From NCBI GenBank assembly GCA_947846985.1, contig CANTUZ010000001.1, forward strand, positions 150,380,447-150,444,446: a stretch of DNA of 64,000 nt, given 5' to 3'. The stretch is from Fratercula arctica. Its lineage: Eukaryota > Chordata > Aves > Charadriiformes > Alcidae. Below are positions 38,146-49,293 of this stretch, in pieces. The notes beneath the pieces were generated by a model. It was not told where the DNA came from and did not search any database. It was given only the letters and a program-made list of their open reading frames with translations. Positions within the stretch are counted from its first letter, which is position 1; each line of letters opens with the position of its first letter. A program made the translations under genes and the position numbers.

Positions 38146-39183
38146 TGAAGGTGCTGTATCATGCTGCAGGTAGGTTGGTGTGATGGTATACGCAAGTGCA
38201 AACTGAAGAAACAGCCTCTACAAGTAAAGTGAGGGCTAGGCAGAACCACGAAAGATCAGATGTTGGCAGAAAGAGGCAGTGAATGAAACGCCTCTTTGGA
38301 GATGAAAAAAAATTACGTTGTACTCATAAAAAAAAAGACTTACTGGACACCACTTAATGGTGTAGATAGTTGGATGTGTTTCTTATTAGTACAATATAAT
38401 AGACTGTTATGGGCCAATTTTCTACACATAAAAAGGGAAGAGAAGGAATATATCTTCCCTTAAGAGTTATAAAATGAGGAGCACAGTGTAGAGGTTGAGT
38501 CCCATTTTCCAGTATGGGAGTAAATTTGAGTTGATCGACTCTACTCATAATTTTTTTTATAGCTGTAATAAACTTTTCTACTGTAAATTTGTTTATGGAC
38601 TTCATCTTTAAGATCCCAAACACCAAACACTGAAAATGGGAATAAGCATGAGACCACCTATACCTAGTTTTGAGGACATATGAAAAAAAATAAATTTATA
38701 TGAAGATGAAAAGATAATAATGCTTTTTCCAAACTCACTGCAAACAAGATAGCATGCAGAGTGGTTTCCTTAACAACCGCAGCATGTAAACATCTCTCAG
38801 TTTAACTGAAAAGCAATGGTCCCCCCCACTCCATGCTCTGTGGTGGTCATGAGCTGTGCCTATTAGTTCAAACTGAAGATTGTACATGTCAAGTGAGTAT
38901 TTCAGAAAGAAAACAAAACCCTGTACTTGGCAGAGAAATGGTGAACGTAAAACGAAGTCCTCGTCACATACACAGCAGTGCAGCAAGAATCCAGGCCTCT
39001 GAATTTCAGCTGAATGAACTGCAAAATCAGGGAATGATTCAGTAAAGTTCATTTCATTTGGGCGTATGTATTCCCTAGAGCAACTAGAAGTGTTACAACT
39101 AGAGGATAGCATTAAATCATGAAAAAGTTCTAGCCAGAAATGTATATGTCGTTCCCAAATGAAAAATTGCACCAGAAAACAGG

Positions 39184-39648
39184 CAAAGAGAAACTAGCTG
39201 CTCATGGCTTGGATGGGTATACTCTTCACTGGGTAAAAAACTAGCTGGAAGGCTGGGCACAGAGAGTGGTGGTGTATGGATTTAAATCCAGTTGGTGGCC
39301 TGTCACAAGTGGTGTTCCTTGGGACTCAGTATTGGGGCTGGTTCTCTTTAATATCCTTATCAATGACCTGGATGAGGGGATTGAGTGCACCCTCAGTAAG
39401 TTTGCAGATGACACCAAGTTGGGCGGGAGTGTTGATCTGCTTGAGGGCAGGAAGAGTCTACAGAGGGATCTGGACAGGCTGGATCGATGGGCTGAGGTCA
39501 ATGGTATGAGGTTCAACAAGGGCAAGTGCCGGGTCCTGCACTTGGGTGACAACAACCCCATACAGTGCTACAGGCTTGGGGAAGAGTGGCTGGAAAGCCG
39601 CTCAATGGAAAAGGATCTGGGGGTGCTGGTCCACAGTCATCTGAATAC
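39184..39648 (+). mobile_element. CR1 LINE, internal reverse-transcriptase fragment, both ends missing
   Basis: The homology to CR1 ORF2 begins at AGAAACTAGCTGCTCATGGC and stops sharply after CTGAATAC at 39648, well before the C-terminal end and 3' UTR of the element. CR1 copies normally lose the 5' part and keep the 3' end. A missing 3' end therefore points to a later deletion, a rearrangement, or priming from an internal site. The sequence is otherwise well kept, in one plus-strand frame apart from one stop (TAG, 39242-39244). Confidence 0.92.
39245..39648 (+). pseudogene. CR1 ORF2 reverse-transcriptase fragment with intact FADD motif
   Basis: The open frame encodes, in order, [15 protein letters not shown] (the GVPQGSVLGPVLFN motif with changes), [20 protein letters not shown] with the catalytic FADD pair at 39401-39412, and then [20 protein letters not shown] and [17 protein letters not shown]. 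These are RT palm and thumb segments of CR1-type LINEs, which copy element RNA at the nick made by the ORF2 endonuclease. The first part of RT, the endonuclease and the C-terminal end are absent, and a W-to-stop change lies just upstream at 39242, so no active enzyme is possible. The frame runs on to 39709 in unrelated sequence. Confidence 0.9.
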
Positions 39649-41551
39649 GTTTTCAGAACCTTGTAAAAAGCTGGGTGAAACTAAGTTCGTACGGAAACAG
39701 AAGCTTTAGGCATTGCTTGGGGAACTTGGAGAAGAGGGAATAACTACATTTCATGAATATCCATTCAGTAATACTTACTTCCGTATAGGTCTTAAATCAC
39801 AGTTAAAATGGAACCATAAATGAGGATTTTTGCAGCAGTCAGGCTTCAGACTTTGGTCTTGATTTTAGCATTGGCAGTGGCACATTTGCTGTCAGCCATC
39901 AGAAAAATCCAGTTCCAGTGAACTTGTACTGTTCTGCCTTCATCTCTCTAAAGGAGCGTAAAGACAGCGCAGTTCTGTACCCGCATGATCTTTTCCTAAT
40001 GATCTTCCTCTTACACTTAAGGAAGACTTGGGAAACAAGGAAAAGTTTCATTACAGGTAAGGTACTTTATGCTCTTTTGTAACAGAAAAAAACAAAGACC
40101 AAATTGTGCTTTACTAGCACAGGAAATTCAAGGTAACTCTGAGAGTTACTGTTTGCTGCAGGAATTCAAGTAATAATAACAAAAAGTTTACTAAGAAGGC
40201 CACTAGCACGGGTCTGTGTGTAGCATCAAGGTACAGCAATGAAAGCATGAAAAACTAAAAGTTATTTCCTTGGGCCAGCTGGCCACAAAACGGATGTGTT
40301 GGATATGACTTCTCCAGGAGCTATGCCAGAAGCAGCACCTGCCATCCATGCCAATGTGCTACAGAGCCCTAGAAACAGCAGCAATTTGGCTATGCAGAGA
40401 AAAAATAAATAAAAATAATAAAGAAAAGAATCAAATGTACTTAGATGTGGCTGAGGTCTATTCCCCATAGCCAGAAGTGGTGCATGTAATAGCAACCTCC
40501 GCTATGGAAGTGTCTGAAACCTGGTGAACCGTACTTGCTGCTTACAGGGAGCAAAACTCAGTATAACACTGGAGATCTACTGTCTATCACCCGGAGTTGT
40601 ATGAGCTTGGAGAGCATTTTGGGAAAACACTGACAAGAGCTCTGGTCAAAACTGAGAAAAGACACTGTAGTGAAAATACCCTGTTTCCGCATAAATTTGC
40701 TCTGCAGACAGTGCCAGTGGTGTTGCTTTTAAAATGCCAGCTGTAGACTAGATTTAATTACTAAGACCTGGGTTACCAAGAGTGCTGGAGTACAAACAAG
40801 TAGGAAATAAAATCTTTGAATACTGAAAAAATCGTAATATACATTCAATAGGAATTCTTGCATAAGACAGACAGTGCTGGTATACCATTACAGGGGAAGA
40901 ACAGAGTGGAGAAAATAGCTGTTAAAGCACATGGTGTTACTTGTAATCTATTTAGCAGAGATCAAAGGGGAAGATAATGAAGAGTGGTGTTGATCAATTG
41001 CAATCAGATGGAGATTTGCAGACGTTACAAGATGAGGCTTCTACGGCTGATAAGAGGAGTTATGGCTTTTGTTCGCTTAGGAAGGAGGAAGAAAAGGTGG
41101 TATCAGGAAATGATCAACAAGAAGAAAAAAACAAAGCACTTCTGGGAGTTGTTTTCATAGTTACATTAAAGAATTGGAAAAAAAAAAAACCAACCTAAAA
41201 CCTCACTTTGTTATGATTTACACCAGCCACAGAGAATTTTCCAACTTACATTAAAGCTACGCTTTTATTGCAGTTTGTGATTTGGTCTTTTTCAGCCTAG
41301 TTTCCTATTCTCTGTGTCTGCAAGCACACATATCTGTTTTGTACAATAACTTCTGAATTCATTTGCCAGTTTAAATCAGACATGCCAAGGGAATACAAGT
41401 TTCATATGTGGTGCATTCCCATGACAGAGTGAAAACAGGCAGCCAGCTATGAATGTATTAGTATGTCCTGTGGAAAAGACTGCAGTCTGAGCATGCTGCT
41501 TTTTAGTTAGCCCTGAATCTACATTAGCGTTTGTGCAAGAGTCACAAAGTC

Positions 41552-41580
<29 letters not shown>
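41552..41580. repeat. poly(A) run, 29 bases
   Basis: The longest homopolymer in the window, flanked by CAAAGTC and GAACTGCC. Avian CR1 does not leave poly(A) tails, so this could mark a processed retrocopy or simple slippage. The upstream sequence is not a transcript I recognise, and no matching flanking duplication is evident. Confidence 0.92.
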
Positions 41581-41586
<6 letters not shown>

Positions 41587-42207
41587 CCTTGATCACTGCC
41601 CACTGAACTACCTGAGGGAAGATATTGTTTGAATTAGGGAATATGCAGCGGGGGAGCAAGCCATGCTGCTGTTTTTAAGGTGTATATATTTGCTTATTCC
41701 TGCTTGCAAGCTTGAGGGCTCCAAGGAAACATGAGATCGAGGATGAGTTTTCCCATTTTTAGCTTTCGATTTAAGCTTGAACTAAAGTGGGTTACATTCT
41801 GTTGGTACTGTCTTAGTTTGTAAAGCTCTTGTGATCTGGCTTCTGCAGAGTTTAATAGTAGCATTTACTGTTTAATATTCTAGCCACATTCAGAGACATG
41901 AATATTTCCTGTTTGTTGGCAGTTTTCCATTTTGTAAAGTGACGTATGCCACTTAAAGTAAATAATATGTATCTTGCCTATGGAGTTCCTTTCAAACATA
42001 GCAGGCATAGTATTCAGGTACATAAAGTACCCTTTTCTCTCCTTGTTCTCCAATTCTAGGTTCAAATAGAAATATTTAACCTTTTAAAATCTTACCATAA
42101 GCTTGCACTATATAAACGCTACACTCAAAGCCATCCTCTCTTTCCAAATACTATGGTTTCATATCAGTAGTGTTTTTTCACTGGAATCTATTCAGAAGAG
42201 AAAACGG

Positions 42208-42215
42208 TGACGTCA
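42208..42215. promoter_or_regulatory. full palindromic CRE (TGACGTCA), candidate
   Basis: An exact 8-base CREB/ATF site. Up to about one is expected by chance in 64 kb of random sequence, and fewer in CpG-depleted DNA. A TATA-like CTATATAAAC lies at about 42109, but no transcript is recognised. Confidence 0.25.
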
Positions 42216-42523
42216 TGTTCATCTTGTGTACTTAATGGCAGGATCTTGCTCCTCTTATTCCCTTGACTGAGGTATCTTAGTCCTCAGCTAAATCATATCA
42301 TTCCTCCTTCCCTGGGCAAGCAGAAGTTCAACAGTTCTCTCCACTTGCCCAGATCTCACAAGCATTTCTTTACCACCAGGTTAAATTTAAAGCCCTTTGC
42401 TGCTTTCTCCAGATTTCAAATGAATCTGTTGCTTTTTAGCTGAAGGCATGATAACTTCCTCAAATTACTTTATTCAGCTTTCTTGTTTCCCTAATCTTTT
42501 GGACTTCTCCCAATGTTTTCCTG

Positions 42524-42605
42524 AAAAAAAAAAAAAAAAAAAAATTATAAGCCTTCTACGTTCCAATTAGGTATGGCCAAATATCTTTTTTTTTTTTTTT
42601 TTTTT
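42524..42605. repeat. A21...T20 inverted homopolymer pair
   Basis: A21 (42524-42544) and T20 (42586-42605) are separated by 41 bases. The two runs are complementary, so a 20-base-pair all A:T hairpin or cruciform is possible. It could be two independent slippage tracts or the edges of a retroposed piece. Confidence 0.88.
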
Positions 42606-43258
42606 AAAGGTCAGATATGTGAATATTTTAGTGAAGAAATTATCCTACTTTTAGTAAGTTGGCCAAGGGATAGCTGAATTCTGACTATTACTGAGCAAGA
42701 AAATGCTCTTCATAAAGACATTCTCAAAAATGTTTTTACTTTCCACTTGCATTTACCTCCGGTAGCTTGTGTCTCTCCATGGCTCTCCCTGCCTCTTTTC
42801 CTATCATGAACTGCTGGCCCACATACAATTCCCAAGACTTAGTTTTGGTTTATGGGACCAGTGAAGGACACCAGCTCCCTCTGAAAGGGTCAATTTATCA
42901 TCTAATAAAAGACTATCTACTACAAATGTAGCTGTACATTTTCTATGAAGAAATTGCGACCATACAAGAAAAGCTATCATTCTTGACACCATGATTTTTT
43001 TTTATACCCCTCCAAAACATACTGTTTTGGCTTTTCATTTTTAAACTCATATGATTTAAACTGCTTTGAGGAACCCATAAAAACTTTGGAGGTTTTGTTC
43101 AGATGAAATTTCCCAAAACATCTATTCAAGACTTAGGGCCTTAGCATTGCCATCAGACTACAGTATATGAAAGCTTTCATATGACATGTACAGTTCACTC
43201 TGGCTGCATCCAAATTAGAAACACCACAGTAAGAGAGTCCTTACTCATTTACTTCCTT

Positions 43259-43273
43259 CCCCCCCCCCCCCCC
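43259..43273. repeat. poly(C) run, 15 bases
   Basis: Uninterrupted C15 preceded by ACTTCCTT and followed by ACCATTG. The complementary strand is a G15 run. Exact length is uncertain, as with any long C/G homopolymer. Confidence 0.88.
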
Positions 43274-45244
43274 ACCATTGTATTTCAAACAGAATTCAGA
43301 CATGCAAAGACATTTAAAAATGGAATGCAATAAAAAACTAATTAGCTGACACTTCAACATCCCTCCAAGGGTCCATTTTCGTTTGAGCTTAGGGGAAAGG
43401 TTTCTATTTTAGACTGAAATGACACCTTCTTCCCTACCCGTAAGTGAATCAAGACTGAGTCAGTAGACAGACTAGCTATATCCACTCAGTCAAGACCTAA
43501 TTAAGGTATATCTTGATGGGAATAGACATGAAGAATATTGAGTTTAAAAAAAAATAGAGAAAAAAAGAGGGTTATATTTTGATGAGATCATGTTTTGATT
43601 AAAGCCATCAAAACTCTTAATTTCTGTTCTGAAGGAAATAGTGAACCTTCTACTTTGAACTGAACCTGAATCAAATATTTCTGTCCTCCCTGCAAAATGG
43701 CTTTCCAAAGACATTTGTACCTGAGTGCCCAGTATGTTCTTTGGGATTATCAAAATTTTAATATTGCATCATCTTTCATTTTATAATGATTGAATTCATT
43801 ATTTTAGGTGCTTTTCAAGTATTTCAGTAATGCAGTATATGGTGAAGTGTCTCCTTATGCGTTCTCCATTCTGCTGGTGTCAAGCTGCTTTATTAAAATA
43901 CAAGTGGAATAATGACGGATAAGCTATTTCAGTACTGAAGAGCAATTTCCCAAGTACTAAAGAGAAAAATTATTTTAAAAGTAAAATAAACTAGTAAAAT
44001 CATATTCCAGTTGTTTTACTAACCATCCATTTCACCAGTAAAGATAGCAATACATAATGCTAACATTTCATGAAAAAGAATGTAAAATTTTTAAGAGATA
44101 TAGTTAAGTTTTGAATTTAACATATTTCACTATCTTACAAATCAATCTCTTAGAGGAACCCTTTTCATCTAAAAGTTTTTGAAGGAATTTTGTTCTGTGA
44201 TAGATTTTAGAGTCTGAAAAAATTGGTTAAATAGAAAACTGTTTCCTGATGGAAACTTCCACCTTCAGATGAGAACCCATATTAACGCACAGCACTGTCA
44301 CAATGTCAGCTTAAAGGAAGCTAAAAATTGACCACTGTGTGTGACTGGCAATGTTGACATGTTGGAACAAAGGTAATTCACCAACCTGTTAAAAAAAAAG
44401 AAAAAGTTACCAAATAGCCCTGTACCTCCTAAAAAAGTTCCACTCCATAGCCTGAACAGGCACAGCAACCCTTTAGTCAATCTTCTGGTAAATCCAGCTA
44501 CCTAGGTTAACTATATAAACTCAAGAAACAGTATTGCACTACAGGCCATGCTATTACAATCTCTGGTTTATGGACTGTTTTTCATCTATGATGATGAGAA
44601 CCTTCTTCCCCCGAAGTCTGAAATCAGCAGACAGCAGGCTTCTAGGTAGATGCCCTGTCTTGAAATCTCCTGGATTTCATAACCCCTTTCTGTTATCAGA
44701 TCAAAATGAGGAATTGTGATGTTTCAGAGGATGGTGTTTTGTAGAAAGTCCACAGGTGTGTCTCTGAGATGAGAGGCTGTGGCTGTGGAGAGTTTCACAT
44801 CCTTGATCTGCATGGGTACCGTGATTGTGTTAAGGGAAGGCAGCAGGCAGAACATACTTTACCCTCTCATCATTTCAGCTACATTTTTTTTTTTACCAAT
44901 ATTAAACCAACAAACAAAACACCAATAAGAACAACCAAAACCAAGCAAATATTCTGAGATGAGTAACAGACACAGAACACTTCAAACTATTTGGGCAACT
45001 TACCTATATTCCCAAATGGCATCTGATAAGAGAAAAGGGCCATAAAACCTTAAAAAATAGAGTGGCACTGAAAGTGTTTGCTGAATTATAAACTCCTAAG
45101 AAACCATCTGATACTATAGTACTATTCACTGCTATTTCAATTTAAAAGAAAGGATGAGATGATATTGTGTGAGTGTTCAAACACGCATGACAGTATGGCA
45201 CTAACAATTTTCTTTAGAATATTTATTATGTAGATTTGGTCCTG

Positions 45245-45337
45245 GGTTTTTTGTTTAGGTTTTTTTTTTGTTTGGGGGTTAGTGGTTTTTTTTAGGGGGG
45301 GTGCAGAGGAAGCATTGTTTGGTGGGTTTTTTTGTAC
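45245..45337. repeat. T/G-rich low-complexity block
   Basis: Runs of T (6-10) alternate with G runs (2-7) over about 90 bases, in words such as GTTTAGG, GTTTGGGGG and GGTGGGTTTT. The G runs give some G-quadruplex potential. No transposon identity is seen. Confidence 0.75.
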
Positions 45338-48300
45338 TTGAGAATATTGCCTTTAATGTACCATTCACAGAAAACTCTTAATCTTTTTGAAGGACTTCTC
45401 TGCTTTTCCCTTGTATCCCAGCAAATTTCAGCTGCTCAGTAGAAAGACTTGGAATAGATCATGTCTGCATTTTCAGGTTTTTATTCCCAGATGAATGTGA
45501 AATTTTAGGGAGCAGAATGACAATGACAGCATAGAGAAATAGTGATTGATGAAGGGTTGTTACAGCAAAAATGTTATTACATTAACATTATGCTAAATCC
45601 TTCATGAAAATGACATTGTAAAGATGACTTTCTCCAGATGAATGTTAAAGAAATATAATCAGAGATCATATGTATAGTGAAAATGACTAAATGAGCCTGC
45701 TATTCACAAAAAGCAGTTGCTCAAGCATATATTAACTTCCCTAATTATTTAACAAAGCCTTTATAAATGCAAATATTCACAAACTTTAAATAATTGTTGC
45801 AGTTAATAATGCTTTGGCAGCAAGACAAACAGGATAAAAACGAATATTTCCTTTTTCTCTCTGTAGTTTTCAGGACATTTATCCTCATGATTTCTGAGTG
45901 CATTTAACATTTGCAAGCTTCTGGTTTGATAATAGGCTCTGATCTTTCATCACCTATATCTACAGCTTTAAACTTCTTGATTCTTACTGATAGCAGCTAA
46001 CTGTGATAGCAGAGAGCTCAGTATGGATTGCACAGAAGCTCCACTTCTTGCTTAGGTTTTTATGACTATGCTGAACTCCATGCTGCTCTGAAAACACTAC
46101 AGGCAGTACCCATGTCAGTGAAATGCTTGCTCATGTAAATCTAGTTACACATCAGTCAGAGCACTGGCTGTAGTGATGTTATCCTGAAAGGATGGCTGTG
46201 CCAACGTTTATTTCCTCCTGGATGATAGTGTTTTGCTCCTTTGCTTTAAACTATTAGGAGAAAGCTTTCTCCAGTATTTGAAGCCTTACAATGTATTTTG
46301 AGATTGGGTTGTTCTTTTGTCTAAAGATCCTCTTGTCACAAAAGTAATACTACATTAATTCTCTGCAAACCACAGGACTGTAGATATTTACTAGTATTCC
46401 CATTTTTCAGTGATTACATAGTAGACATGAAGAATAAACAGTTTTTCTGCTGTAGTAAGACAATGTGAGATTTTTGGTGCCATGCTCCCTGCTTCTTTAC
46501 TCCTTCTATACTTTTCATATAACAACTGTTTTCATTATTGATCTGCAGAAGTAGATCACATCACATTTAACCAAATACTGCATTCACATTTCACAGTCCT
46601 AAAGGAGCTAACAGGCTAATAGGAACAGTACTTAAAACTCATATCCACTCTATCATTATTTCTCTAGGTAGCTCAATAGGAAAGGAGATAGCCGGAGAGT
46701 TTGGAATAAGATTTTTGGTTTGGAGTTCACTGACCATTTTTGAGTAAATGAGAGGTAGCGCTACACCCTTCAATCCCATGCCTTGGCTGCAAGCAGTGAT
46801 GGTGCTCTACCTGCCCTGTTCTAGCTTTCTAGTGCTTTATAGTAAGACCTGTTTCCTTTGAATGAAGTTCTTGCCTCAGAAGAACCACAAACTTGTTACA
46901 TGCCTATGCCAATTCTAACAAGTTACCATTAATCCTGTGTGTAATAGATATTATCAATCTCAAATATTCAGCATCACTCAAATTTACTGAAAAGAGGGCA
47001 ATTGGAATACACCGATTTATGTTCCATGACAAAAAATGTTTGAATTCTGAAGCAGCTCAATGTGCAATTTTTCCAAATGACTGTTATTCTTAGACTAGAA
47101 TAAATTATATCTAAAAGGGAATTCTGAGCCTAATCTCTTAGAATAGATACCTGTCTTGCAGATCTCAAAATAACTTTCAAATTTTAATCCCAGACACAGG
47201 AAAGAAAGTAAAGATGAACTAAGAGACCCATGAATCGATGACACTGGTACAAAGAAGAAGGAAAGAAAAATAAATGCATTGTGTATTCTTTGGTTATCAG
47301 AAGCTTCCAGGAGATGAAAAAAGGAAACTGATTTTTCAGGCAGAGTGGTAAAGAAAAGTATTTTTCAAGATTCTGAGAGGACAACCAATGATAAGTGTAA
47401 AAAAAAAAAATAAATTAAAGCAGTAACATCCTTTGGAGTGTCCCTTCCATTTACAATACACTGAACTGCTATAGGAAAATCAGTTACATCTGGTTATCAC
47501 AGTGTAATCCTTTGTAGTGTAAGCCAGTCTGTAACTGGCCAGCACATGAATACCTACAATACCTTCAATAAAAAGATTACATACACAAAAGAGTTTATAT
47601 CCACATCACAAAGTACTGTCACTCAAAAGGAGCAGATCTTAAAGATGAAACCATCAGGGCTGAGAATGCAGTGAACACACCATACATGAGCTTTGTGGAG
47701 GAGTCTCATGAGCTGGGCTCCAGTCTGGTCCTGTGGCCTTGACTCGTGGCATGCTTAACCTGTGCATCATTAACAGTTGGTGAGCATCTTCCAGTCCAGT
47801 TTAATCTGAAAAAAAATGAATTAATCTCATGAGTTCATGGGTTCATCTGAAAAGAAACGAGGTCATGCACTCCAAAACTCTGTGACAGGATGGGGGTGAC
47901 CAGGAGAAGAAATTAAAAAATTCATTCACAGTTGATCTGAACTAAAATTCTAATGTAGGCTCCCTCTGGTTTTATCTTACACCTTACCTTACACCATACC
48001 TTTATGTTCCAAAGAAAGACAAAACAGAAACCACATTTATAATGTTTATGGTAATTCATTAAATGTGGTTCAGTTATGCCATAATCTATGAAAAAATCTG
48101 GGGGAAGATATTGAAGATACTGAACCTGGAATAAAATATCATATAATTTATAAAGAACATTTTATAATGGTACAGTGCTTAAAATTCAGTTCTTTCTGAA
48201 AAAAAACCCCAACTAATTGGCATAATGAAATTTTGTATATTTTGGGATCAAATATCTTCAGGTTACAGAACAACTCTGCCTACCCAGACATCTGGATACC

Positions 48301-49261
48301 AGATCTACAAATGCAACTCAGACTTGTCTTCCTCAGATATGATCATGACTAATAAAAGCAATGTAGTTCAAACTAGTCAGTAGATCGTATTGTGCACTTA
48401 GATTTCCTTTAAACTATATCCCCAGTGACAACTGGTGCAACCCCTCAACAGCAGAGAGATTGTCTAGAAGTTACAGATGAGAATTTAGCAAGCAATTATT
48501 CGATGATGTGCATGAAGGAGTCAAGCCTCATTCGCTTCAGCACAGCTGCTCTTACTCTGTGAGGCTGCCCTTCATTTTTCACTGGAGTCAGTAAATCCAT
48601 ACCAAAAACAAGTCCAAAATTACTTTCAGACCAGAACTACCTTAACTCCCATTTCTTGACTTCTATCTTGCCATTTTATTCTGTCCTTACTAGCCATGTC
48701 TGTAAGTTTTCAGGTTCTCAGCTGTTTTATGAAGGGAAGACAAATATTTGTGCTTTCTGAAACTGAACTGTTGGCCTTTCTTAGTCTACAATTTCATCAT
48801 GAAACCTATATTAACAAATACAGATATATATTTTTAATCTGCCAATGAAAAGATAAGCTTCAATAATAAAATGTTTTTGTAACGTAAAAATATTTTCTAC
48901 GTTGTCTTATGTCATTTGGTAAAATCTTTTTTTCTGAAGTGTGAGGTTGAACTTTCTATTGTACAATTTGACATATAGTTATTAACGATGTTTAACTGTT
49001 TTAAAGATCACCTACTGAGTTAATCTATAAGTAGCCTGAGTATACCAGAATATCATACAGAAGAACAAGTTGATAAAACCCTGTTATTTAAAAGAAAAAA
49101 AAAAAAAATCAGTTAGAAAGTTAAATTTTCAGAACTTCTATTTTTCACCAAAAAAAAGTTTAGAGAAGCATGTGATGTATTTCTTTGGTATTTTTCAGTA
49201 AGAAAGTATTGTATAACATACGAAGTTATCTATAGTAGTTTTAAGGATGGTGGTGGGGAGG

Positions 49262-49293
49262 AATTAAATTATGAAATTAAAATTAAATTATGA
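49262..49293. repeat. short tandem duplication, 19-base unit
   Basis: AATTAAATTATGA occurs at 49262-49274 and again at 49281-49293, with AATTAA between them. It is an AT-rich local duplication with no evident function. Confidence 0.8.

Larger units (their letters stand above)
34801..39183. other. unique non-coding DNA with GC-rich patches
   Basis: No gene is recognised. It contains a GC-richer block at 36250-36570, a TTA microsatellite at 36858-36877, a T14 run at 37231-37244, and the CpG cluster at 37978-38145. The 145-codon minus-strand frame at 38735-39172 and the 128-codon frame at 36300-36686 have no domain and look like chance frames. Confidence 0.5.

Noticed and set aside
38735..39172. 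145-codon open frame, minus strand
   Set aside because: No domain, several Cys/His without a metal-binding pattern, and an overlapping plus-strand frame of 70 codons in the same place. Most likely chance.
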